Assembly (NCBI GenBank): GCA_036874045.1
Contig: CM072335.1
Coordinates: forward strand, 21,397,501-21,461,500
Length of the DNA: 64,000 nucleotides
Reading direction: 5' to 3'
Source of the DNA: Cymodocea nodosa
Lineage: Eukaryota > Streptophyta > Magnoliopsida > Alismatales > Cymodoceaceae
The stretch's first letter is position 1, and every line of letters starts with the position of its first letter. The translations under genes and the position numbers were made by a program. Shown piece by piece: positions 11,101 through 23,500 of this stretch. Below the pieces are notes generated by a model. That model was not told the DNA's origin. It worked only from the letters and a program-made list of their open reading frames with translations, and searched no databases.

Positions 11101-14100
11101 CTTAGCACTCTTAAATTGAAACATTCATCTTGCAATAATCTCAATAACTCAACAAACCTAAATACAACAGAAAATAATAGAGACATTGAGAGAAATATAA
11201 AAAAATAATGATTCTATAGCAGTAACAGCACCAGGAATGATCAAAAATACAACTAGAATGGTTTATATCTCAAATATTAGTGAATTGACCATTGAATGAT
11301 ATAATCTGAACAATAAAATAAATAGACAAATGTAATCTTTCCTTAAAAAGCAAGTAAATAGATATGATCTACCTTCAAGAATTTTTTCTCTTTTTTCCTT
11401 TTTTAATTTCCACCATTTTTTACCTTTTTTATGTAACTTTTTTCTCTCTTTCTCTCTCTTCCTCCTTTCCTTTTACATTTTTATAATCTCACATGCCTCC
11501 CCTCGCCCTTTCTTCATTTCAAAAACACATGCACCCCTTGTCCTCGTCATCTTCTTCTATTTGTAACCTTTAACAACCTTACTGGGTGCAGCAAGGCAAC
11601 GATGGTGAAAAGCAAGGGAAGGACAAAGCTATAGCACTAGAATGTGAGGATTTGGATCTTGGAAGATGAGGTTCACGTCATAAATGTGAATGGAGTTAAT
11701 GATGGCCCAAACTTCGGTCCAATTCTTGAATCCTTTCTTCTCCACCTCCTTGATGGCATCAACAAAGATGGGCTTGTAGGGAAGGCTATTGACCATGAGC
11801 CTCATGGCAAGGACCTCACCCATAATGGTGGCAACTTGGCATTTAGGTCTACTCTTGCTTGATGCCTTCCTCAAGTGCCTTCTTGATGGAGAAGGTGATG
11901 ATAACAACCCTATTGTGCTTGAAATTGACATAGGTAGAAGCTAGTGACACATGCAAAGGAGAAGGATGCATCCATGACAATAAGAAAGGGGTTGGTAGTG
12001 ATGGCAATGGGGCTAGATGACCCTAGTAATAAATGGAATTTGGTGGCCTAATGACCTAATTATGTTGGCTGAAGGAGAAACAATAGCCCAAACTTGTACC
12101 AAGGAGCAAAGAACATTGGAGGAGCCGATGATGACAATAGTGAACTGGCAAACTACAATGGTTTGGATGATGGTGGGTGGTGGTTAACTTAGGATCTTAA
12201 GATAGGAAAAGAGGCTAGGACATTGAAGGAGAGGCATTGACATCTTGAAGGTTGGGCTAATAGTGGTTATGAGAAAGATTCTGACTAAGGTTTCTCTCCT
12301 CCCTACCTAAATTACTTGCATTTTTTAAACTCTCAAAAGGCTCTGATACCATATAAGAGATAGGTAGGAGTGGATTAATTTCATTAAGAACCATTAGACC
12401 TTAACATAGAGAAATTACATAAAAAAGACAAATATAATTTAAGTAATATGAGACTAAACCCATACACAAATTTAACCCTAATACATTAATACACTCCAAC
12501 AAATATTACATGATGTTGGTTGACATAAGGACCCATGTCAACCCCCTCTTAGGATGTTGCTTGGGGGAAGAATAAAATTTGTTGTCACAAGAAAACCAAT
12601 ATATGGCTTGAAGTAGAGTCCTCATGTGTTGTCCTAGAAATTTAGTGATGCAATGGTGTGTTATAGTTCACAAGGTATACAATAGATCACTTCATATTCA
12701 TCAAATGAATGAGTGGTGGCTATATTTTTTTGACAGCATATACTAATGATATTCTAGTGACATGGGAGTACAAAATACTTTGTCACAAAAAAATGGAAGA
12801 CTTAAATACTTTTTGGGGATAAAGTTTGCTTAATTGATACTTTGACAAAGAAAGTATACAAGAAATAAGACTCCTAGGATGTAAACCTAAAAGTACACTA
12901 TAAATCAAAACCCTCAATTTTGGAATAAAACTTCTCAATTATTTAATGATGTTAGTAAGTATGAAAGGCTAATTGGAAAGTTGATCTATTTGACTATAAC
13001 ATGTCTTGGCATAACATATGTTGTTAGGTTTCCAAGTCAATTTATGCATGAGCAACAAATGGTACATTGGCAAGGGACCTCAAGGGTTCTAGCGTAGTTA
13101 TAGGCTATAAGAAAAATGGCCACTTACAAATTGAAGCCTATTCTAATTCAAATTATGCTGAAAATAAGAGTGATAGGAAATCCACATCTAAATACTATAT
13201 GTAATTAAAAATCTTGTCACATGGAGCAAAAAACAAAATGTAATATTTAAATCAAGTAAAGAGGCTAAATGCAAGTACATAGTTCAAACAGCTTGTGAAA
13301 TGGTCTAGCTCAAATCATTGCCGACAGAGTTTGAGTTTGAAGTTAAGATTTCAATGTCAATGTATTTTGACAATTAGACTACTATACACTATCAATAATC
13401 CAACATTCCAAGAACATACAAAGCATATCAAGTTAGATTGTCAACATGTTAGAGACTTAATGCATTCTAAGGTCATCTCTACTCCTTATACATAGTCTAA
13501 CAAGCAGCTAGTAGATGTCTTCACTAAAGGATTATGTGGTCACAATTTGGTCACATTTGATATATATATACTTCAATTTAAGGGAGGAGTGTTAAGTGTT
13601 TTCCTTCTTATTTATGTGTATTGGTATAATTGGGTAAATGAATATCCATGTATGGCCTTATGCCTATATAAATGCAACCCTTTCAACAATGTAAAATAAT
13701 AATCATTTTTCCTTCTTCCAATCAACTTAACTAAAGTTGCATAGATTTTATGTATTTCACGTATTTTCTTCTATGTTAGCACATTAATGTCAAGGAAATG
13801 TGGTACTTCAATGTAAATATGTATGAAAATTTATTTTAATTACTCTTCAATATGTATTGTAACTTACTTTAGCTTGTCCTAAATTTTCATGTCAAAATTC
13901 TTAGTTTTTCACTCTATTTGGGTACTTCCATGTTTTCTAAAAATTTTCACTAAAGACCAACGATACATTTCCTTTTATATCAAATTAAAGTTCAGCATGA
14001 AATGAATGTTGGATTTCTTGGAGGATAATGATAGTGTAACACTATTGAAAGGTGAGCGGATGGCAGCTCTCAACATAAGCAGTGTAGAGACAGAAGAAAT

Positions 14101-14531
14101 GCATTGGCAAAATCACAAAACCTGTGGAGAAAAAAACCACATCCTTGATTGATGAGGAATGGAGAGAACACTTAAGTCAATGTTGGTATTTTTGTTTGCT
14201 AAAATAATAATTAACAACTATATTAAAAGTTAAATTTGTAATTTGAACACTGAATTCACAAAGAAGTGAATGTTTGGGACGCAAGCAATTATACCAAGTG
14301 CATATATGCAAATGATATAAATCTAAGGGAGGTATAACTGATGAAATACGAAGGGATAGATACACAATTAGAAAAATTTATATGAATATATATATATATA
14401 AAGCACACCTTTTGCAATTACAATCAAAACTAATGGAAGTACCTCATTTGTTTTTCATGCTCAGTAGAAATGGCCAATTTTTCTCTTAAAGTTTTGCATT
14501 GTTCTCTAAAAGACTCCACTTCATGCCTTAC
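8171..14531 (-). CDS. KIN7O: Kinesin C-terminal exons 26-30
   Basis: Residues 1012-1216. Exon 26 ends with a split codon (AG|C), resolved as Ser by exon 27 ([19 protein letters not shown]). Exon 28 reads [19 protein letters not shown], exon 29 [18 protein letters not shown]. The last exon ends [20 protein letters not shown]...PSECQ and stop TAG at 8173-8171. The [13 protein letters not shown] block is a conserved ending in plant KIN-7 tails as I recall them, which supports the frame. Introns 25 and 26 before and inside this block are 6.3 and 3.8 kb and hold retroelements. Confidence 0.9.
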
Positions 14532-17500
14532 CTGCATCAAGAACATTATTGTTCCTAAATACAAACTAACTTGTATATAATGGTGTGAATGTGCAAATAA
14601 AAACCTAACTTCCTTCACAAAAAATGACAGTATACATTTTCGGAGGTCTGAAAAACCATCAAGATATTCAAATTCCATAAAAATTATTTGAGCAGTGTCA
14701 ATCCAAAGAAAAGAATTGCATCTGGTTGTCCATGTTGTCAGTGACTAAAATATCATATATAGAAAATTGACTTGATCATTGATATGGGTTAGAATCTAAA
14801 ATATAATTAAATACTGTCTTAAAATTGATACGTGTCTGAGCACACCAAATAAGATAAAATACAGGCATGTCACACTGACCCAATTTTCCCCACCACATAG
14901 CAACTTAAGGTAAACTAATTAAATTAAATTCATACTACCTACATTCATTCAATATTCACTACATCTACATATCTATTTCAGGTCAGCTGTAATTCCCAAG
15001 ATATATTCTGGAAAGTACATTTTTAATGGATATTTACTGAATGTAAAGCATGGACCATTTACATTTCACTACTCTGAAGACTGGAAAAATGGTTGCTTGA
15101 CCATATGTAACAAACTATTTCTTACTTTGTACAGATTCGACAGCTGAACCAGTAGCCCAATGCTTGGCAAAGTCAAGCAGGTTATTTTGAGTTTGAAGTG
15201 TTGGTTCACGTTAGGAGTTAAGGTTTTTTTTGGGGACATTGCATTGTTATTGTACTTATTCAACTTGAAGTGAGCTACCACTCAAATAGTAGCAATATCT
15301 TATTTTCCACCTTCTTTCTGGTCATCATCATAGATCAAAGATTCTCTGATGTTACAAGCACCAGACTACATCAATAGGATGACACCCATTGTAATTGGTA
15401 TCAGAGCCACAATCAATGATGGGGACCAACAAAGAAAAGGACCCAAGCATAGTAGAGTTGCTATAGAAGTTATGTCAAGAAGAATGAATGGATCTCTGCA
15501 CTCAAGTCACAAATGGCTGTGCTAAGCAATCAAGGGCGGATGCAATCGAGCCAATCAAGGCATGGAAAAGACAAGTATACCCAACAAAACTAAGGATGCC
15601 CTAACAGTAAAATATTGCCTAACATTAAGCTCAAGTTTCTGATCTTCAATGGGAGTGATGATCCAGAGGAATGGGGACATATTACAAAGAAACTATTGTT
15701 GTATCATCAAGTGGAGATGACGAAATGGGTGATGATCACTTTTATTAACCTAAAAGGAGTTGCTCATTGGTTCAAGTCCTTTGCTAGAATTTGGGAGAAA
15801 TTAGAGTGGGGGGAGTTTGTAGAGGCTTTGATTGCGTGTTTTAGGGAGAACCTTGTGCAAGACCATCAAAAGGAGCTCTTCAAGCTTACACAAACAAGGA
15901 CAATGGTGGAATACATGTTTGAGTTTATCAATCTGTCAACAAAAGTTCAAAGAGGCCCTTGTTTTTTGTTTCATCAGGGAATTGAATGAAAAAATTTGAT
16001 GTGAAGAGCTTTCAACCATCTAATCTTTTGACAACCTTTTCCCTCACCAAGCTACAAGAATCCTAATGAGCATGGAAGAAGAGTTGATCAAGATATTGGA
16101 TAGGGAAGCTAAGCTAAGCAGGAAAAAAAGGTCAAGAAATTTCTTGAGTAGAGGTTGGAAGGGAGGCACTAGTTGGTCGAGCTCAACTAACATAGTTAAG
16201 GCATCTAAAGGCAATCAAAGTTGGAGACAGAACAAGGGAGGGGCACTACCATTGAACCACAAGCCAATGGAGTCAAACACAGGAATTCCAAAGGGGGCTT
16301 GCATAATAAAACTTACTAAAGAGGAAGAGCAATGAAAATGGGAGCTTAGCTTGTGCTTCTGTTGTGATGAAAAGTTTCATTGAAAGCATATATGCAAGAA
16401 TAAATCACTATATTTGCTACAATATATAAAAGTTATAGAGTCGACAAAAGATTGAGAACAAGATCAAAGTGAAGAGGCATTACTACAAATTTCTATGCAT
16501 GCTTTGATAAGCAATAATCATTCAAATACAATCAGATTGAAAGGGAAGTATGCAAGGGGAGAAATTGCCATCATGGTAGACCTTGATAGTACGCATAATT
16601 TTGTGAATCAAGAAGTAATTAAGGTGTTGAAATTACTAGTAAACGCCAAAAAAGGGCTAAGGGTGGAGTTAGCTTTAAGTGATTTTATCAAGTGTGAAGG
16701 CTACTACTCAAATATGAAAATCAACGTGGAAGGCATACAAATCAGCTTGAATCTATATGTAGTTCAATTAGGCAATAATGACATCATAATAGGGGTGCAT
16801 TGGTTATACCCTAGAGGAGATGTAGTGTTGAATTTCAAAAGGATGACAAGCAAATTTGAGTATAAAAGACAAACAGTTGTATGGAAGGAAAGACTATTAG
16901 AGGAAATTCAAGTGATAAGCCCTAATGTGGTGGCTAAAGAGACAAAATAGATAGGTTATATGACATTGGTGCAAGGTAGGATTGTCAAGAATGACAAGGT
17001 GGCAGAAGACTAGCAATACCCAGAAGCAGAAGAATTGTTAGAGAAGTAGAAACAGGTGTTTGTTGAACCCAACAATGTTCCAATTGTTTGGGCCAAAGAC
17101 CATTGAATTATTTTGAAGGAAAATGTGAAACCAATAACATTGCATCCATACCAGTATGCTTACTTCCAAAGATAGGAGATCAAAAGGTAGGTTGAAAATT
17201 ATTTACTGTCCTAGCATAAGTGAAATTGCATCTTCTGTTTTATTAGTTTAGAAAAAAAATGGGTCTTGGCAGATGTATATTGACTATAGAGAATTGAACA
17301 ACAGAATAATTAAAGACAAATACCCGATGTTGATTGTCAATGAACTACTTGATGAGATAGGTCAAACTAAGTGATTTACCAAAATCAATCTTAGATTGAG
17401 ATACCATCAAATTAGAATGACGAAAGAGAACGTCCACAAAATGATATTCAAGACTCACAACAGACATTATGAGTTTGTAGTAGTACCTTTTAAGTTATGC

Positions 17501-20500
17501 AATGCTTTGACAATTTTTCAAGTAATCATGAATGACATATTCAAGTCATACTGTAACGGTTTGTTTTGATCTTTTTTGATAATATCTTGATTTACAACAC
17601 ATCTTATAGCTATCATTTGTAGCATTTGGAGGCAATATTGTAGGTTCTAACCACACGCAAAATCTTTGTTAAGAGGAGCAAACGTAAGTTTACAATCAAC
17701 ACTATTTTGTACTTGAGTCATATAGTAGGTCCAGATAAAGTGGAGATGGAGAAGGAAAAGATTCAAGCCATAGTGGAGTGGTTAGAGCCCCATAATGTCA
17801 AAATTGTTCGCAACTTTTTGGAGATGGCAGGTTACTACCATCGCTTTATTCAAAACTACAATAAAATGGCACAACTGCTGAATTCAACCTTACAAAAACA
17901 TGGATTCATATAAGATCAGTAGATGTTGGAGGCTTTCTAGAAGTTAAAAGATGCTTTACCATCAACCCCATTATTAGCATTGTAGAATTACTCAAAGACA
18001 TTTGTGTTGGAGTGTAATGCATCAGAAATAAGCATAGGGGCTATTCTAATGCAGGACAGGCAACCTTTAGTGTTTATGAGCAAAGTGTATAAAAAAAGGT
18101 AGAAGTCGCACCTCATATATGAGAAGGAAATGTTGCTAATTTTGTCAACAATCAGCAAATGGAGACATTTTATTGGAGAGACAACTTGTGATACGAATAG
18201 ACCAACTTAGTCTGAAGTACTTAGAGGACCAAAAGATTAGGACACTAGTGCAAGAATGGTGGTTGACAAAATTGTTGAGGTTTGATCATAGGATAGAGTA
18301 CAAACCAAGATCATTCAACAAAGTAGTTGATGCCCTCTCATGCTTGGGCAAGCTGAGAACATGTAAAATCACATTATTACCTTTATAACTCCTATGTGGT
18401 TTCAACAAGTTAAGGAGGCACATCAAGGATCAACAGCTTATGCAGAATTGGTCCAACAATGATAAGAGAAGAGGTTCAACCTAGATGTGTATAGAATGGT
18501 AGACGAAGAGCTATTTTACAAAGGGTGTCTAGTGATAGCAAATGAGTGGACACTAAAAGAAATGGTCCACAAAGAGTTATACAATACACCAATAACAGGA
18601 TATACAGGGTTTGAAAAAACTACCCAAAGAATGAGAATGTTTTTTTGGAAAGGATGGTACCAATACTTGAAAAAGTACATTCAGATGTGTGATACTTGTC
18701 AGAGAATTAAGTACAGTAATACTATTGCAGGTTTACTAGAGTCACTACCAATTCTATTGTAGGAATGGAAGAATATCAACATGGACTTTATTGAAGGATT
18801 GCCAACATCCAAAGGGAAAATCTCAATCTTAGTGGTGGTTGATAAGTTTACTAAATATGGGCATTTTATACTGCTCAAGCTTTCCTATACCGCTAAGGAT
18901 GTCACCCAATTATTCATCAAAAATGTTGTCAAGTTGCACAACATGCTAAGATGATAATTTGTGATTGTAATCCATTGTTCACCAACACATTCTAGAAGGA
19001 GTTAATGAAGATATGGAAATTACAATTATACATGTCATTAGCTTATCACCCCTAAAGTGATTGACAAACAAAAAATCTTAATCATACCTTGGAGACCTAC
19101 ATTATTTCACTTTTCAACAACATAAAGATTGGAGTAAATAGTTACCATGGGTAGAGTATTGGTACAATACTAACATACATGCATCAACTAGACTTTTACC
19201 CTTTAAAGTTTTATATGGACTTAAATCGCCTATAATCCTGTCTTACATTCAAAATACGACAAAAGTGGCAATAGTGGACGAAGAGTTGAAAGATCAAGAC
19301 ACCTTGTTACATAGGCTGTAGAGTAATTTACAAAGGGTACAAATGTAGATGAAGAATATGGCAAATCATCATCAAAACAAAGAGGAGTTCGAAGTGAGAG
19401 ATTAAGTCTATTTAAAGCTCCAATTATACCAATAAAATGGTACAGGTAAAAAGTGTTGGAAAAAATTGGTGGCAAGGTTCAATAGCCCATTTAAGATGGT
19501 GAATCAAATTGGAAAGGTGGTGTACAAACTTTGATTCCCCCTTGATTCACAAATCCACCCAATGTTTCACATGTCTCAACTGTAAACAAAGGTGGGACCA
19601 GTTCAACAAGTGTTAAGCCCAAAAGTTCTAGTAATTTAGTCAATAGTTACTTGGGAGCAATGTTGCATATAAGAGTGTCATTTGAAGAAGAGGGGGAAAT
19701 CATGTAGTCATAAAACTCTTAGTGTAGTGGAAGGGAGAAGAGGAAGAAACTACTACTTAGGAAGATTATTATAAATTACTAGCACAATTCACCAACCTTG
19801 AGGACAAGGTCTCTCCTCCCCCAAGAGGGTGATGTAACAAACCATTTCTTATTTTGTATAGGTTCGATAGCTGAATTGGTAGCCCAATGTTGGGCAGTCA
19901 AGCAATTTGTTTTGGGTTTAAAGTGTTGGTTCAAATTAGGAGTTAAGGTTATTTTTTTGAGACAATGCATTATTATTGAACTCATTGAACTTGGAGTGAG
20001 CTACCACTCGAATAGCAATAATATTTTATTTTCCATCTTGTCCTTTTTGTTCATCATCATAAATCTGAAGATTCTCTAGTATTACAAGCACTGAACTGCA
20101 TCAACAAGACAACGCCTGCTGCACCATATTTGAATATTTTTTGCTAAAGAACAATCCATTTTGCAATTTTCACTAGTATGACCTTTAAACAGATATCCAG
20201 AAAGAATTTATCCACTAACACCATTTTTTACTTAAAAATCTATACCTTGATACATAAGTTGATTATATAGATGTTACCATATTTAGTTACATAGTTTGTG
20301 ACTTGTGTTGATAAAATTAAATCACTAGTGGGTGAACAACAATCTCACACCCATCATTGGATCATAATTTACACAAAGCCATAAACTTATGGGTTTACAA
20401 ACAAAACACTACTAGTTGTGTTTCAATGATAATCTCATTATTGAGGTAATTTAATGAATATTATTCATTACATGTGTGCTATACATTTTTTTTTTCTTCA

Positions 20501-23500
20501 AATATATCTGCATTAAACCTTTAAAAGAATGTTGAAATTGTTTCCCATTCAAAAAAACTTAATAAAAAATATCAGCAAAACTGCTCCGCATTTCATGCAG
20601 AACATATTTTCAATTAAACAGCCTAAAATCCCCAATCCCCATCATACCTGAATATTTGACTTGTTATTTTCATGATCATCCTCTAAAATCATTTATACTG
20701 GTTAATGGAAACTAGCAAACATTGGTCAAGAAATAAAAATTTTAAAAAATAATTGAATGAAATCTTTAGAAATATTTGCAGCTAACAGCAACCAGTGGCA
20801 GGATAATAAAAAAGATAGCTCATCTGAGATGATTGCAAATCTCAGAAAAAATGCATGCATTACCTCAGATAAATCATTTGACAATAATCTTATTTTATTA
20901 TCAGATACTTTCACTCTGTCACTGGTGTCTAACAAAGTTTTCTCTAATCTTGAACGTGTTGACCTCTCCATCTCCAGCTCTAGAAGAGAATTGGTAAGTT
21001 CCTGCACAATGCAGAAAATTCAAGCATCAAACAAGATTTGATAACATCAATAAAAAGGTATTGTACACTAGAGTTTACATATGAGCAATTACCTCCATCA
21101 TTTGTTCTTTCTCTTTTGATATCAAATCTATAGAACTTTTGAATCTTTCACAGCAGGATTCAGATTCTGACAACCTAAGAGCCTGCAAGGTTAGAAATAG
21201 AACAATAAGGATAGGACAATTGGTCCCAAAGAACAGCAGACAATTTACAAGGGAGTAATAGACAAGCACCATAGTATCCATCTTTTCCTTCAACAGCTTC
21301 AGATCTGAATTTGCAGAGTTCAACTTGTCAGCCATATCTTCCACTTCTAGATTCGCAATCTGGCATCTATTAATGGCATTTTGTTTTTCTTCAGTTGCAG
21401 CAAGAAGATCTTCCTTTAAAGAAGAAATTTCTGTTTCCATGTCAAAGAAATCATATCCCAGTTTGGTTTGGTCCATCTAGATGCACAAAAAAATATTTCA
21501 GGTCTATCAGTAAGGAAAGCAAACTATTAAGACTTTTGAGATGGAAAATTTTGAACTACAAGCAAGCTTTTTTCCTTCGACCAAAACTTTACAACAATCA
21601 ATCAATGTCTTAATCTTACTTATGAGAACAAAAGAGATGGCTCAAAGTTAATTAATATTAACAAAGACAATACCTCTATATATAGAAGCTACAAGAATAT
21701 GGTCATCATAAACTAAGAATATAGGATTAAATCCACCACACACACAAAACCTTACTTTATTATTTACTTCTCCTCTTCAAGCTAGAATATTTAACTTGCA
21801 ACAAACTTAATTACTACTTAAAAAACTTTAAAATAGTAGAAAATAACAGATGCATAGGGAAACATAAAAAATAATTGTTATAACAAAAGTAGAAGTTAAA
21901 GATAGTAATAGTTATTGTAGAAAAAGTAACAATAATAAGAATAATCTGAGATAAGTCTAAGAAGACCTATATCTCAGGCAATGATGGATTAATTATCAGT
22001 TGATACAATCCAAGAAAGTAAAACAAATAGGCAAATGTAGCCCATCTTTAAGAATTAAAGATAAGTAGATAGATGTGTTCTACCTTGAAGAACTTTTTGT
22101 GATTTTTTCTATTTTTACTTTTTTTAACATCCACAATTTTGACACTTTTTTATGATTCTTTTCTATTTTCCTATTCTCTCTCTCCTTTTCTTTCTCTCTT
22201 TCCTTCCTCTCTCTTTTCCTTTTTTGTGCTCCCCTCCATGCACCTTCTTCATTGTTCTCCTCACATTAAAAACCATAAGGGCAAGGAATCAAGAAGAGGG
22301 ATGGAGGGCCTGCCCTAACAAGGGAGGTAAGGATGAAGGGGCTTAACAACAATTTCAACCCCACTACTGGCCACATGAGCTAGTTCAACTGATTGGCTCA
22401 TGGTCCAAAATGGCCATTTGGTCTTGATTTTGACATTTTAAGTCCCTATAGAGTATCATGCAATGCAAAGCATTATTGAAGCATAGTTCTCAATGATGAG
22501 TCCCTAGACTTTCCTTTTGCAATTATCCATAACCTTCAAATACTCAAAAAATGGTCAGGTAGCACTCCCCATTTCTGCAATGGAGGACTAGCGGGTAAGG
22601 GGCGGCAACTACAAGCAAATCATGTAGCACAAGATGAAGGATTGACTTTGAATAGATAGATTGCACTAGAGGTGGGCATGAACAACAAAGATGGCAACGC
22701 AAATTGTGGGTACAACAGTGGTAAAGAGAGGGGTTGAAGGCCTTGGCGATGTTGCTACTAATAAATAGGCAAGATAAAGGACTCGTCAGCAACCTAGAGG
22801 CGAACATAGGAGAGGTGTCAACGGTGGTTGAAGAGATATGTTAGGGTTTTGGAGGAGGAAAAGAAAATAAAAAATAGACTAAAAAATTTTAATAACGAAT
22901 AACTAGACAAAAATAGATTGAAAAAGAAGATGATAGTGGTGGAAAGGAGCAAAGGCCGATTAAGGTTTATCACCTCCCCTTGTACATCTTTCTCTAAACA
23001 ACTCTCAAAACTTAAATTTTGATATCATGTGAGAAAACAAGAAATAACTATAAGTTGATTGACATTAACAAAGAAAATGCCTCTATATGAGGGTAGAAGG
23101 ACATGATAATCACAACACTAATAATATGAGACTAAACCCACTACACACACATAACTCTAATGTGTTATTTACTCTAACAGTACTATATGGATTCAACAAC
23201 ATGAATCCTTTTTTGATCAAAAATTATAAAGAGAAAAAAGAATAAACACGCTTGGAAGTTGAAAATTCTGAGAAGATAATAAAGATTAGATTACAATACA
23301 CATCTGATTTGAAAGTTTGAAACAACCATACAAGATCAATATTCTAAACACAGAAGAAAAAATGGACATTAAATAGACATTTAACAGCCAATTATCAATT
23401 TTTGTTGAATCCATTTACAACATTCACAAGAAGTACCTGTGTTTTCTGTTGAACCATTCCAACATGAGCTTTTGTCCTGCTAAAATCAAATGCTATTACA

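Larger units (their letters stand above)
15106..20123 (+). mobile_element. Ty3/gypsy chromovirus (Reina-like), both LTRs and target duplication, broken
   Basis: 5' LTR 15106-15393 and 3' LTR 19833-20123 (about 290 bases) both begin TGTAACAAAC. A perfect five-base target duplication CCATA flanks the element (15101-15105, 20124-20128). The primer site TGGTATCAGAGCC starts at 15396, and the purine tract CCAAGAGGGTGA precedes the 3' LTR. Parts in order: gag about 15600-16350, protease near 16560, reverse transcriptase about 17100-17900, RNase H about 17990-18350, integrase about 18490-19200, and an integrase tail with [15 protein letters not shown] and [11 protein letters not shown], typical of chromoviruses. 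LTRs differ by roughly 15% by eye, so the insertion is old (several million years). Coding is broken in many places (ten or more). It sits in kinesin intron 25, antisense to the gene. Confidence 0.9.

Noticed and set aside
14430-14678. Minus-strand open frame of 82 codons at exon 26
   Set aside because: Only VRHEVESF...EKQM is exonic; the N-terminal part is intron read-through.
15398-15410. TGGTATCAGAGCC considered as a tRNA gene part
   Set aside because: It is only the primer-binding site of an LTR element; no tRNA cloverleaf surrounds it.
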